Part shown: positions 9,261-17,167 of the stretch, piece by piece
Layout of the letters: every line of letters starts with the position of its first letter
How positions within the stretch are numbered: position 1 is the stretch's first letter
Position numbers and translations under genes: made by a program
Origin: QANA01 sp963665505
GTDB taxonomy: Bacteria > Bacillota > Clostridia > Christensenellales > Christensenellaceae
Length of the DNA stretch: 64,000 nucleotides
Direction of reading: 5' to 3'
NCBI GenBank assembly: GCA_963665505.1
Contig: OY762275.1
Span: 124,001-188,000 of the forward strand
The notes under the pieces: model-generated
Seen by the model: the letters and a program-made list of their open reading frames with translations, nothing else
Database searches by the model: none
What the model was told of the DNA's origin: nothing

Positions 9261-10634
9261 TTAATCTGACAGGATATAGATCTTGTAATTGCGTTTTCTG
9301 CCCCATATGACACATTCGGCTTCGCTATCCATATACAGGTCAAACTGCGTATACGAAGCATCCCGGAAAGCCCCCGTGTCTTCAATGCACCCATACCCGT
9401 AGCCGGGTACATATACTTTTGTGCCATACGGGAACCGTTTTGGGTCTGCCGCGATCGTACCGATCCGCGGATAGACACCGGTAGCCGTCGGGTTACCCGT
9501 CCATGTGTAAGCCGTCACATGATCGATGATGACCACCTTTTCGATGATGGAGGAAGCGGGTTCCGCAGCCTGCTTGTGCTCATATAACGTACCCGTATGG
9601 ATCTCGCTGAGCGTCGGTACGCTGGTGAGTTTGCCGGAATCGTCGGTCACGGGCTCTTCGGGTTCTTCTTCGTGCTGGCTGGGCTTTGTCGTCTCGGCAG
9701 GAGCAACATAGGTGCCCACATAAGTGACCTGATCGACCACTTCCTGTATGACCTCTGTCGCTATGGTTTCCCTGGAGATCTCCACCCCGTTCTTATAGAT
9801 AACCAGGATCGTGTTTTCCTGCAGACCGTTCTCGCCTGCCGTTACGACCTTGGTCTTGCCTTTGGCAAGACTCGAATCACTCTTTGTGATCTCTTTAAAA
9901 TAAATGACCTCTTGTTCGTAGACCGTCTCCTGCGTGACTTCGATGATGTTGATTGTGATCCCCGAAGCGATATACGTATCCACCGTCGGATATACTTCAT
10001 CCTGTTCGTCCAGTTTGATGCCGGCCGCGTCCAATGCTTGCTGGACAGTCCCCGCAAGCATACGGACCGAGATCTCTTCATTGCCTATCAGAATTGTGAT
10101 GGGCAGCGCCCGTTTGATGATGATCTCCATCCCCTGTGTTAGTTCTGCTTCTTTTGAAACTTCTAGAACATCCCCTTGGTTCAGGGTGATCCCATTTTTC
10201 TCCAAAAAGGCGCCGACCGTCTCTTCCGTCGTCGTCGCCGCAATGACTCTCCCCGCATCATTAACGGTGATATCCATCGACGTCGGCGCAAATATACCCG
10301 AAGTCAACAACAAAGAAGCCACGACGATCGCCGCAGCCGTCGCAGAAACGCGTACGTAAAAACCTTCTTCCCCTTTTAAGGAAAAACCATAGAACTTTCT
10401 GCCCCGCATGTTTTTGACGCCCGCTCTTTCAGCATGCGTATAACCGCCTGGGGACTGAAACATCCGCTTGAAAAATTCTGTGGCCTTCCCCCAGAGCAAG
10501 CTGGCCGTATTCCTTTTTTTCGGTTGACCCAGGTTAAGTTCTTTTTCCGTTATAACAGTCTTTTTTGCGGTGTACAAAAGTCCTGAAAACAAGGCACTTC
10601 TGTTTGGCTGGGAGTCCTTATATTTTTTTCTCAT
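9261..10634 (-). CDS. YabE-like G5/3D-domain cell-wall protein
   Basis: Predicted membrane-anchored, extracellular peptidoglycan-active protein of 457 residues, related to YabE and resuscitation-promoting-factor-like proteins. After a basic N-terminus there is one membrane helix (SATAAAIVVASLLLTSGIFA). Two DUF348-type segments follow (starting near ITVNDAGR and ITILIGNEE), then a G5 domain (VTQETVYEQEVIYFKE), a Pro/Glu linker and a C-terminal 3D domain. The 3D domain shows the three Asp in AADPKRFPYGTKV, IEDTGAF and FDLYMDS. ATG at 10634 follows GGAGG; the upstream frame from 10670 lacks a site. In B. subtilis yabE lies close to metS and yabD, and here it sits about 6 kb from metG/tatD. The 3D domain suggests lytic transglycosylase activity by analogy. 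Confidence 0.88.
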   Translation of the reverse strand: MRKKYKDSQPNRSALFSGLLYTAKKTVITEKELNLGQPKKRNTASLLWGKATEFFKRMFQSPGGYTHAERAGVKNMRGRKFYGFSLKGEEGFYVRVSATAAAIVVASLLLTSGIFAPTSMDITVNDAGRVIAATTTEETVGAFLEKNGITLNQGDVLEVSKEAELTQGMEIIIKRALPITILIGNEEISVRMLAGTVQQALDAAGIKLDEQDEVYPTVDTYIASGITINIIEVTQETVYEQEVIYFKEITKSDSSLAKGKTKVVTAGENGLQENTILVIYKNGVEISRETIATEVIQEVVDQVTYVGTYVAPAETTKPSQHEEEPEEPVTDDSGKLTSVPTLSEIHTGTLYEHKQAAEPASSIIEKVVIIDHVTAYTWTGNPTATGVYPRIGTIAADPKRFPYGTKVYVPGYGYGCIEDTGAFRDASYTQFDLYMDSEAECVIWGRKRNYKIYILSD

Positions 10635-10845
10635 AAAAACCTCCGGTTTTTTTCCGCCGCCGTGGAACAAGTATATATCGGTAACGTTATATTTGTCAAA
10701 TTTTAGCTGTTATTTTCTTTTTTCATGGTGTCATTATATGTTTTTTCCCCTCTTTTTATACTGTCATCCCCCACTCTGCTTTTTTTGGGAGCAGAAGGAT
10801 TGCCCTCTTTACGGGCCTGGCAAAAACCGTGTATAATACAACTAT

Positions 10846-12939
10846 ATGAAACGGCAAAAAAAATTGTACAAACATACCCTTTCGTTTTTACTGATTGTTC
10901 TTTTACTGCTTGCGGTTCTTTCGATGCAATGCGGATGCACAAATGTGAACTCTGCCTCTTTTGTCACCCAAACGTTTGTTTCCGCTATGGAACAGAAGGA
11001 TTTTTCCACAGCGTATTCCTGTCTTTGGCAGCGTGCAGAGATCATTCCGGAAGAAACCTTTCTTATTGCATGTCAGAATATTATGGATACATTGGATGTC
11101 ACGGCCGTCACATTTACAGATACTTCGATAGAAACGGAGGACAGCACCCTCTATTTCAATTATACGATCTGCTATGAATCTGCCGACGGATATACGTTGG
11201 AAAACAGCATCCGCCTTCATATGCTGCAGGAAGACGGCACTTACTACATTGAATACTTGGGCGATATGCTCTTACCTGAATATACGCCCGACTGCAAAAT
11301 TACCCGCATCACATTGAAAGGCAGCCGCGGCGAAATATTCACCGCGGACGGAATGCTGGTCGCTACAAACGATTATTCCGAAACGATCTATCTAAAAGTA
11401 AATAACAACCTGGATGCAACATCCACCTTGTATGCGATCGACGCGTTGGTGGATATCCCTGAGGACGAATGGGAGACGATCCTTTCCCAGTACGATTTCG
11501 CATTGAAAAACGTGTACGCTTCCGTCATTGCGACCGTATTGCCCAAGGGTACGCTGACAAGCGAACTCCGTGCTTCTTTGCTTGCCATAGAAGGCGTCGG
11601 GATCGATACGGATTCCCTTACACCACAGCGCTATTATCCGTACGCAAACATATATGCGCATGCGGTCGGGTATGCGTCTTCGCCAACAGAGGAAGAGCTT
11701 TCCGCCCTTGCGGCAAAAGGGTACTCCAACGCCACTCTGGTCGGCAAAACCGGGGTAGAAGAGGAATACGACCTGTATCTGCAGCCTAAAAACGGGTTCA
11801 AGATCAACCTGTACACATCCGACGGCAGCTATATTTCCACATTATATGAACAGGCGGCGGAAGATGGGGCTGACATCTATCTCACCATCAATTCTTCCGC
11901 CCAGCAGGAAACCTACTATCTGCTGGAATCTTACTTTTTGGGAGACCAGACGGGCGCCAGCATTGTTATGGACCCAACGACCGGTTTCGTGGAGGCACTC
12001 GTTTCCAGCCCTTCCTACGACCCGAACATATTCTCTTTCCCGGTCGAGGAAGACTACCTTGCGGAACTCAATTCCGAAGAAAATTTAACACCTTTCTTCA
12101 ACCGCGTGACTTTCGGGCTCTACCCGCCCGGCTCTATTATAAAGCCTTTTTCCGTCACACCGGCGCTGGAAAACAATATCATCACACGGTATACCGTTTT
12201 CCCCTACACGGTCACCAATAACCAATGGACCCCGAACGGCGTCTGGTACTGGGACCCCGTGACCCGCAACGAAACACCGGATGCTGCGTTGGACCTGGAT
12301 ACCGCCATACGGTTCTCGGACAATATCTATTTCTCCTGGGCCGCGCTGAAAACCGGCGACACCCTGTTTATGGAATACATGGAACGCATCGGCATAGGAG
12401 AGGCCGTTTTGTTCGATCTGCCCACAGCGGACTCCAACCTGATTAACGAAGGTACCGAAATGACCCGCAAACTGCTCTCGGACATGGCCTTCGGTCATGG
12501 CGAGATATTGATTACCCCGCTGCAGACTGCTTCGCTCTATACCGTATTCCAAAACGGCGGAGATATCCTCGTCCCCAAATTGGTCTGGAAGATATGCCGG
12601 AACGAAGGCGACAGCTATGAAACCATTTATCAGGCGGAACGGGAAGTATACATCGAAAACGTCATGCGGGAGGATACCGTCGATATACTGACGTATTCTC
12701 TCAAACGCGTCGTCCTTTCGGGTACCGCCAAATCTCTCAAAATCACGGGCAAAACGATCGCGGCCAAGACCGGCACCGCCCTGAAAGGCGAAGAAAAAGA
12801 CCGTAAGATCGCCTGGATCGCTGGCTGGTACCAGGATATGAGCGAAGACCGACTGGTCGTCGTCGTTGTCGACAGCGAACGATACGCAAGCGATAACCGC
12901 CACGCGATCGCGCGTTCCCTGCTGGATTGGACATACTGA
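10846..12939 (+). CDS. Penicillin-binding protein (transpeptidase) with NTF2-like domain
   Basis: Membrane-anchored D,D-transpeptidase that cross-links peptidoglycan outside the membrane, 697 residues. An N-terminal hydrophobic anchor (about 10-28) is followed by an NTF2-like MecA_N-type region (about 36-150) and a dimerisation domain. The transpeptidase domain has all motifs: S430-I-I-K433, S491-D-N and K641-T-G-T. This is the architecture of class B enzymes related to PBP3 and MecA. TATAAT lies at 10832-10837, only 8 nt before the ATG, and there is no ribosome site, so translation may be leaderless. It is divergent from the yabE-like gene. A specific role (elongation, spore cortex or resistance) is not shown. 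Confidence 0.9.
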   Translation: MKRQKKLYKHTLSFLLIVLLLLAVLSMQCGCTNVNSASFVTQTFVSAMEQKDFSTAYSCLWQRAEIIPEETFLIACQNIMDTLDVTAVTFTDTSIETEDSTLYFNYTICYESADGYTLENSIRLHMLQEDGTYYIEYLGDMLLPEYTPDCKITRITLKGSRGEIFTADGMLVATNDYSETIYLKVNNNLDATSTLYAIDALVDIPEDEWETILSQYDFALKNVYASVIATVLPKGTLTSELRASLLAIEGVGIDTDSLTPQRYYPYANIYAHAVGYASSPTEEELSALAAKGYSNATLVGKTGVEEEYDLYLQPKNGFKINLYTSDGSYISTLYEQAAEDGADIYLTINSSAQQETYYLLESYFLGDQTGASIVMDPTTGFVEALVSSPSYDPNIFSFPVEEDYLAELNSEENLTPFFNRVTFGLYPPGSIIKPFSVTPALENNIITRYTVFPYTVTNNQWTPNGVWYWDPVTRNETPDAALDLDTAIRFSDNIYFSWAALKTGDTLFMEYMERIGIGEAVLFDLPTADSNLINEGTEMTRKLLSDMAFGHGEILITPLQTASLYTVFQNGGDILVPKLVWKICRNEGDSYETIYQAEREVYIENVMREDTVDILTYSLKRVVLSGTAKSLKITGKTIAAKTGTALKGEEKDRKIAWIAGWYQDMSEDRLVVVVVDSERYASDNRHAIARSLLDWTY

Positions 12940-12993
12940 AGCCCACAAAAAATGAGCTGTGACGAAAATCGCACAAAGTGAAAGGCACAATAT

Positions 12994-13437
12994 ATGCCTG
13001 TTTATTTAAAGGAAATCACCGCAGAGAATTGGTATGCATGCACACAGCTTTCCGTACGGGAAGAGCAGAAAGCTCTGTTTCCCGTTCCCGTCGTCTATTG
13101 GATGGCCAGTTCAAAATATGAATATAACAACGAGTTGGAGCTGCTTGCGGTATATTGCGGGGCTTGCCCTGTCGGAATCGTTGCCTACGGCATAGATCCG
13201 GATATAGATACGCCCTGGATCACCACCGTGATGATCGACCAAAAATACCAGGGAAAAGGGTACGGGAAAAAAGCCGTAAAACAGTTGATCAAATACATTT
13301 GCCAAAAACATCCCTGCAAAAAAATCATAATCGCGCACAGGCCGGATAATTTGATCGCCGCAAATTTATACGCATCCTTAGGGTTTAAGGAAGTCGACCG
13401 AACAGAAACAGAGATCATCCGTTGCTTGGACGTATAA
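12994..13437 (+). CDS. GNAT-family acetyltransferase, diamine-acetyltransferase-like
   Basis: 147-residue acyl-CoA transferase. Motif A is QKYQGKGYGKKAVKQLI (Q-x-x-G-x-G), and motif B includes HRPDNLIAANLYASLGFKEV. The overall layout, with an N-terminal LKEITAENWYACTQL and VYWMASSKYEYN, resembles BltD/SpeG-type spermine or diamine acetyltransferases, but the substrate is inferred only from this similarity. It starts 54 nt after the penicillin-binding protein gene in the same direction and may share its transcript. A strong bidirectional terminator follows. Confidence 0.82.
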   Translation: MPVYLKEITAENWYACTQLSVREEQKALFPVPVVYWMASSKYEYNNELELLAVYCGACPVGIVAYGIDPDIDTPWITTVMIDQKYQGKGYGKKAVKQLIKYICQKHPCKKIIIAHRPDNLIAANLYASLGFKEVDRTETEIIRCLDV

Positions 13438-13444
13438 AGCAAAG

Positions 13445-13487
13445 ATGCGAAAAAGGCTGCCTATCTGTTCGGCAGCCTTTTTCGCAT
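13445..13487. terminator. Bidirectional terminator between GNAT gene and bioY
   Basis: Perfect 17-bp arms (ATGCGAAAAAGGCTGCC at 13445-13461 and its complement at 13471-13487) with a 9-nt loop and internal A/T runs on both sides. It serves the convergent acetyltransferase (+) and probably bioY (-). Confidence 0.85.
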
Positions 13488-13553
13488 ACTCTTCTGAGTC
13501 TTCCGGCCGGCGCTTTTACGAGATATACTTGACCAGCCGTAAACAGCTCTCTT

Positions 13554-14108
13554 TTAGTCAGCCTTCTCCGGCGGCGGGGCAAATCTCTTTTTGAGTTTCT
13601 TCCCGAGGAAAAGCGAAAGCGCCAATTTGGCGGCGTCTCCGGGCAAAAAAGGCAGCATCCCCGCCAGGATCGCGGCCCCAAAACTCAGGTCGGCCTGCAA
13701 CGCCAGCCAGGCGACCCCCATCGCATAGTTGATTCCCGCTCCCAGCACCATCCCCAGGACGGACATCCATGTCTTTTCTCGAAAATGTTCTATGAACCAG
13801 CCGCTGACTGCAACGGTGAACAAATAGCCGATAAGATAGCCTCCCGTCGGGCCTGCCAGCTTGGCAAGCCCTCCGGAAAAGCCCGAGAATACAGGCAGCC
13901 CCGCGACCCCCAGCAACAAATACAGCGCATAGCTCACCGTCCCTTTCTTCCAGCCCAGCAAATAGGCCTGCAGATATACTGCGACGCTGGTAAAGGAAAG
14001 AGGCACCGCACCGATAGGGATCGATAAAGGCCCCAGCACACAAGCCACAGCCGTCATAAGACTGATCGTCGTAATCGCCCGCACATTATACTTTCTTTGT
14101 TTTTTCAT
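13554..14108 (-). CDS. bioY: Biotin ECF transporter S-component BioY
   Basis: Integral membrane biotin-binding subunit, 184 residues with about six helices. Family features are visible in SIPIGAVPLSFTSVAVYLQAYLLG and in GLPVFSGFSGGLAKLAGPTGGYLIGY, the conserved BioY core. It would work with a shared energizing module (EcfA/A'/T) that is not in this window. It lies 27 nt downstream of the iron alcohol dehydrogenase and is read from the same promoter as far as can be seen. I found no BirA-type operator at that promoter, so regulation by biotin is not evident. Confidence 0.93.
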   Translation of the reverse strand: MKKQRKYNVRAITTISLMTAVACVLGPLSIPIGAVPLSFTSVAVYLQAYLLGWKKGTVSYALYLLLGVAGLPVFSGFSGGLAKLAGPTGGYLIGYLFTVAVSGWFIEHFREKTWMSVLGMVLGAGINYAMGVAWLALQADLSFGAAILAGMLPFLPGDAAKLALSLFLGKKLKKRFAPPPEKAD

Positions 14109-14135
14109 AGCCGCCCCGTATCAGATTTTGCGATC

Positions 14136-15290
14136 TTAATAACTTGCCTCATATATTTTCAGGATATCCGCCGAATTTAACGGCACATAGGCGTTCGACA
14201 GATCGAGTTTGTCGGCCATGGTCTTCAGCGATTCTTTTGTAACGCCCACTTCGCGCAATTGGGAAGGCAATCCCAGATCGGCAAAAACTTTTCGGGTCGC
14301 CTCGATCGCGGCATGGGCCATTGCATATTTATCTTCGCTCTTTGGAATATCAAAAACATTTTTCGCATATTCCGCGAATTTATGGACCGTTGCGTCGCTC
14401 AGGACATATTCCATCCAAAAAGGTGTAAGGATCGCAAGCCCTACGCCATGCGTGATATCAAAATAGGCGCTCAGCTCATGTTCCATCGGATGCACTGTCC
14501 AGGCGCACCTTTTCCCGTAAGCCAGCATATCGTTAATGGCCCAGGTGGCCGTCCACATCAGATTGGCACGCGCTTCGTAATTGGTCGGATCTTCCATCGC
14601 AATCTTGCCATAATGGATCGCCGTTTTCAGCAGCGCTTCGCAGACCCTGTCCTGCATATAGGCGTCGGTTACGACCGTAAAATAGATCTCCAGCAAGTGT
14701 GAAATAATATCCGCCGTGCCCGAAGCCGTCTGGTATCGGGAAACACTGTATGTATATTCGGGGTCCAGTATGGAGACCTTGGGCCTGGATTGCGGAAACC
14801 CGAACCCAATCTTATCATTGGTATCCATATTGGATATAACGCCGAACGTATCCATTTCGGAACCTGTGGCCGAAAGGGTAAGAACTGCGATCACCGGCAA
14901 AAATTCCGTGGGGACGGCTTTCCCGCTGACAATATCCCACGCATCCCCATCATAAAATGCAGCGAACGCCACGGCTTTGGCGCAGTCTATCGTACTGCCG
15001 CCGCCTACGGCCACAACGACGTCCACCCCATTCTTACGGCAGATATCCGCTCCGCGGTTGACGGTCGTATGACGCGGGTTAGGCTCCACACCCGAGAGTT
15101 CCACCCATTCTATGTTGTTTTTCTTAAACAGTGTGGTTACCGTATCGTAAATCCCATTTTTCTTGATACTGCCGCCGCCATATACAAAAAGAACTTTTGT
15201 GCCGTGCTCTTTTACGGCTTCCGGAAGATGTGAGATCTGTCCTTTGCCAAAACACACTTTTGTCCCAATGTCGTAGGTAAAATTCAACAT
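14136..15290 (-). CDS. Iron-containing alcohol dehydrogenase (butanol-dehydrogenase type)
   Basis: Soluble NAD(P)H-dependent dehydrogenase of 384 residues, close in type to BdhA/BdhB and YqhD enzymes that reduce aldehydes. The cofactor motif VAVGGGSTIDCAKAVAFAA is near residues 95-113. Metal-ligand histidines lie in WTVHPMEHELSAYFDITHGVGLAI. The N-terminus FTYDIGTKVCFGKGQI is characteristic of the group. ATG at 15290 follows AAAGGAG. The promoter and a palindrome lie immediately upstream, and bioY follows at 27 nt. The natural substrate (butyraldehyde, methylglyoxal or another aldehyde) cannot be read from the sequence. Confidence 0.9.
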   Translation of the reverse strand: MLNFTYDIGTKVCFGKGQISHLPEAVKEHGTKVLFVYGGGSIKKNGIYDTVTTLFKKNNIEWVELSGVEPNPRHTTVNRGADICRKNGVDVVVAVGGGSTIDCAKAVAFAAFYDGDAWDIVSGKAVPTEFLPVIAVLTLSATGSEMDTFGVISNMDTNDKIGFGFPQSRPKVSILDPEYTYSVSRYQTASGTADIISHLLEIYFTVVTDAYMQDRVCEALLKTAIHYGKIAMEDPTNYEARANLMWTATWAINDMLAYGKRCAWTVHPMEHELSAYFDITHGVGLAILTPFWMEYVLSDATVHKFAEYAKNVFDIPKSEDKYAMAHAAIEATRKVFADLGLPSQLREVGVTKESLKTMADKLDLSNAYVPLNSADILKIYEASY

Positions 15291-15329
15291 TCCTATTCTC
15301 CTTTACTAAAATCTTGTGACTATGTTATG

Positions 15330-15381
15330 ATGGTATACGCTACCATGTATTTATTATAACGTAACCGTACGAGTGTAGCAA
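15330..15381 (-). promoter_or_regulatory. Promoter and palindromic operator candidate for adh-bioY
   Basis: On the minus strand TTGCTA (15381-15376), 17 nt, TATAAT (15358-15353). Immediately downstream is the palindrome ATGGTA-N5-TACCAT (15330-15346), which overlaps the expected transcription start region and is placed as a repressor site would be. The divergent AEC gene starts at 15441. Confidence 0.65.
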
Positions 15382-15440
15382 GCCGTCCACTTTGCGGCAC
15401 CATCTTGTTTACGATAAAATTTTTTAGGAGTATCCATCAT

Positions 15441-16358
15441 ATGTTCTTTACCATTGCCACACTTATCCTGCCCGTGCTGACGCTGACGGGCGTGGGCGTG
15501 TTCTGCCGCGAAAAAGGGATCCTGCGTCCTTCTGCCATCGCAGATATCAAAAACCTTATCAGCCATATTTTGTTGCCCGCCGTGTTGTTCTACTCACTTT
15601 TCTCCATTGAATTCTCGCTGAAAGTCGTTCTCCTCGCCGCCCTGTGTTTTGCGATGGGCGGCCTTTCTCTGGGTTTTGGGTTCCTCACCCGGCGTGCGGC
15701 AAAAGTACCGGAGTACTATCCCTTTTTATTAAGCGGGTTTGAGGTCGGCATGCTTGGATATGCCCTTTTTTCTCTCCTCTTCGGGCAGGATAGCCTGGGA
15801 TATCTGGCAAGCATGGATGCGGGCGGATGTCTCTATTTTTTCTGCCTATACCTGCCGTTGCTGCAGGGCCATAAAGAAAAGAGCGCGCGGGCGACATTGA
15901 AATCTATTTTTTCGGAACCGACGATTATAGGCTGCCTGGCCGGGCTTTTTTTGAGCATCACGGGGCTGGGCGCTTTGCTCCGTGCCTCGGCCATATGGCC
16001 GGCGCTCGATGCCGTTTTCTCTCTCCTGACGCAAGCGGTCACTCCCCTGACCCTGATTATTGTAGGGTATGGCCTGACATTCCGCAAAGAAACGCTGGGC
16101 GCCGTCGTCAAAACGTCCCTGATCCGCGTTGCCGTGATGGCCGTTATCTGCGGGCTCTCGATCCTTTTGCTCAAAGCGTTGGGCCTGTTGGATACACTAT
16201 TGCTATATTCGGTCCTGTTCATCTGTTCGCTTTCCTCGCCGTATGGATTGTCAATTTATGCCACGGACCAAACGCAGAGCGATTATGTCAATACGCAGCT
16301 CAGCCTGTATACAATCGTTACTTTTACTGTATTCATCCTGTTAAGCATCTTGAAATAA
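15441..16358 (+). CDS. AEC-family (auxin efflux carrier-like) transporter
   Basis: Integral membrane carrier of 305 residues with about ten hydrophobic segments in two halves. The N-terminal FTIATLILPVLTLTGVGVFCREKGIL and the later SLSSPYGLSIYATDQTQ near the C-terminus fit the bacterial AEC (malate or amino-acid carrier-like) family. ATG at 15441 lies behind TAGGAG; a TTG at 15405 is in frame but has no site. It is divergent from the alcohol dehydrogenase and ends before a GC-rich terminator. The substrate is unknown; family members export or import organic acids. Confidence 0.82.
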   Translation: MFFTIATLILPVLTLTGVGVFCREKGILRPSAIADIKNLISHILLPAVLFYSLFSIEFSLKVVLLAALCFAMGGLSLGFGFLTRRAAKVPEYYPFLLSGFEVGMLGYALFSLLFGQDSLGYLASMDAGGCLYFFCLYLPLLQGHKEKSARATLKSIFSEPTIIGCLAGLFLSITGLGALLRASAIWPALDAVFSLLTQAVTPLTLIIVGYGLTFRKETLGAVVKTSLIRVAVMAVICGLSILLLKALGLLDTLLLYSVLFICSLSSPYGLSIYATDQTQSDYVNTQLSLYTIVTFTVFILLSILK

Positions 16359-16378
16359 TGGCGGGCATATAAAAAAAA

Positions 16379-16400
16379 CCGCCGTTTCCGGCGGCTTTTT
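16379..16400. terminator. Terminator between AEC gene and tatD
   Basis: CCGCCG (16379-16384) and CGGCGG (16389-16394) flanked by A8 on one side and T5 on the other, so it can act for both convergent genes. Confidence 0.8.
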
Positions 16401-16402
16401 AT

Positions 16403-17167
16403 CTATATCGTTAGTCCAAACAGGGCAGCCGCATTGGCGTTGGCCGCTGCGATCACTTCTTCTTCCCGCATGCCCCGCAGAACAGCTACTTGCCCGGCAA
16501 CAAAGCGCACGTACGCAGGGTTGTTTCTATGGCCGCGCATAGGAACGGGCGCAAGGTACGGGCTGTCCGTTTCAAGCAGGATCCGGTCCATCGGCGCATA
16601 CCGCACTGCTTCTGCAGCGGGACCGGGGTTACGGAATGTAAGGATGCCGCCAAACCCCATATAAAAACCTCTGTCCAGTACCTGTTTCGCAACCGCCGGG
16701 CCTTCTGTGAAACAATGAACGACCCCTCTGTTTCCTTTATGGGCAGCCAACAGATCCAGCATATCCCGGGTAGATTCCCGGTTATGCAGGATCACCGGCT
16801 TATCCATTTCCACGGCAATATCCAGTTGATCTGCCAGCACACGCCTCTGCAATATGGCCGTGCCGGGCTCGTAATGATAATCCAGACCGACCTCGCCCAC
16901 CGCCACGATTTTTCTCTTGCAAAGATGTTCCCGCAGCCTCTCGGCTGCAGCAGGCGACCAACAGGATGCGCTTTCCGGGTGAACGCCGACTGCCCCGTAT
17001 ATATACGGATATTTTTCTGCCAACGCCAGTACGCGCTCAAAACTGCGCACATTCCCGGCACATTCCACGATTGCCGCGACCTCGTCCGCCAACGTCTTCA
17101 GCAAGACTTCCCTATCGGCATCGAAGGCAACATCCAACAGATGCGTATGCGAATCGACCGGTTTCAT
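16403..17167 (-). CDS. tatD: TatD-family metal-dependent deoxyribonuclease
   Basis: 254-residue TIM-barrel hydrolase of the TatD/YabD family. Metal-binding residues are visible in DSHTHLLD (residues 4-11), GEVGLDYHYEPG, ILHNREST, VHCFTEG and LLETDSPYLAP, which are the five family blocks. Its start overlaps the 3' end of metG by 4 nt (ATGA), so the genes are translationally coupled, as in B. subtilis metS-yabD. Members are 3'-5' exonucleases or DNases involved in DNA repair or quality control; the exact role here is by analogy. Confidence 0.92.
   Translation of the reverse strand: MKPVDSHTHLLDVAFDADREVLLKTLADEVAAIVECAGNVRSFERVLALAEKYPYIYGAVGVHPESASCWSPAAAERLREHLCKRKIVAVGEVGLDYHYEPGTAILQRRVLADQLDIAVEMDKPVILHNRESTRDMLDLLAAHKGNRGVVHCFTEGPAVAKQVLDRGFYMGFGGILTFRNPGPAAEAVRYAPMDRILLETDSPYLAPVPMRGHRNNPAYVRFVAGQVAVLRGMREEEVIAAANANAAALFGLTI

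Noticed and set aside
13554..14108. BirA operator upstream of bioY
   Set aside because: No spaced TTGTTAAC-type palindrome was visible in front of the adh-bioY unit.
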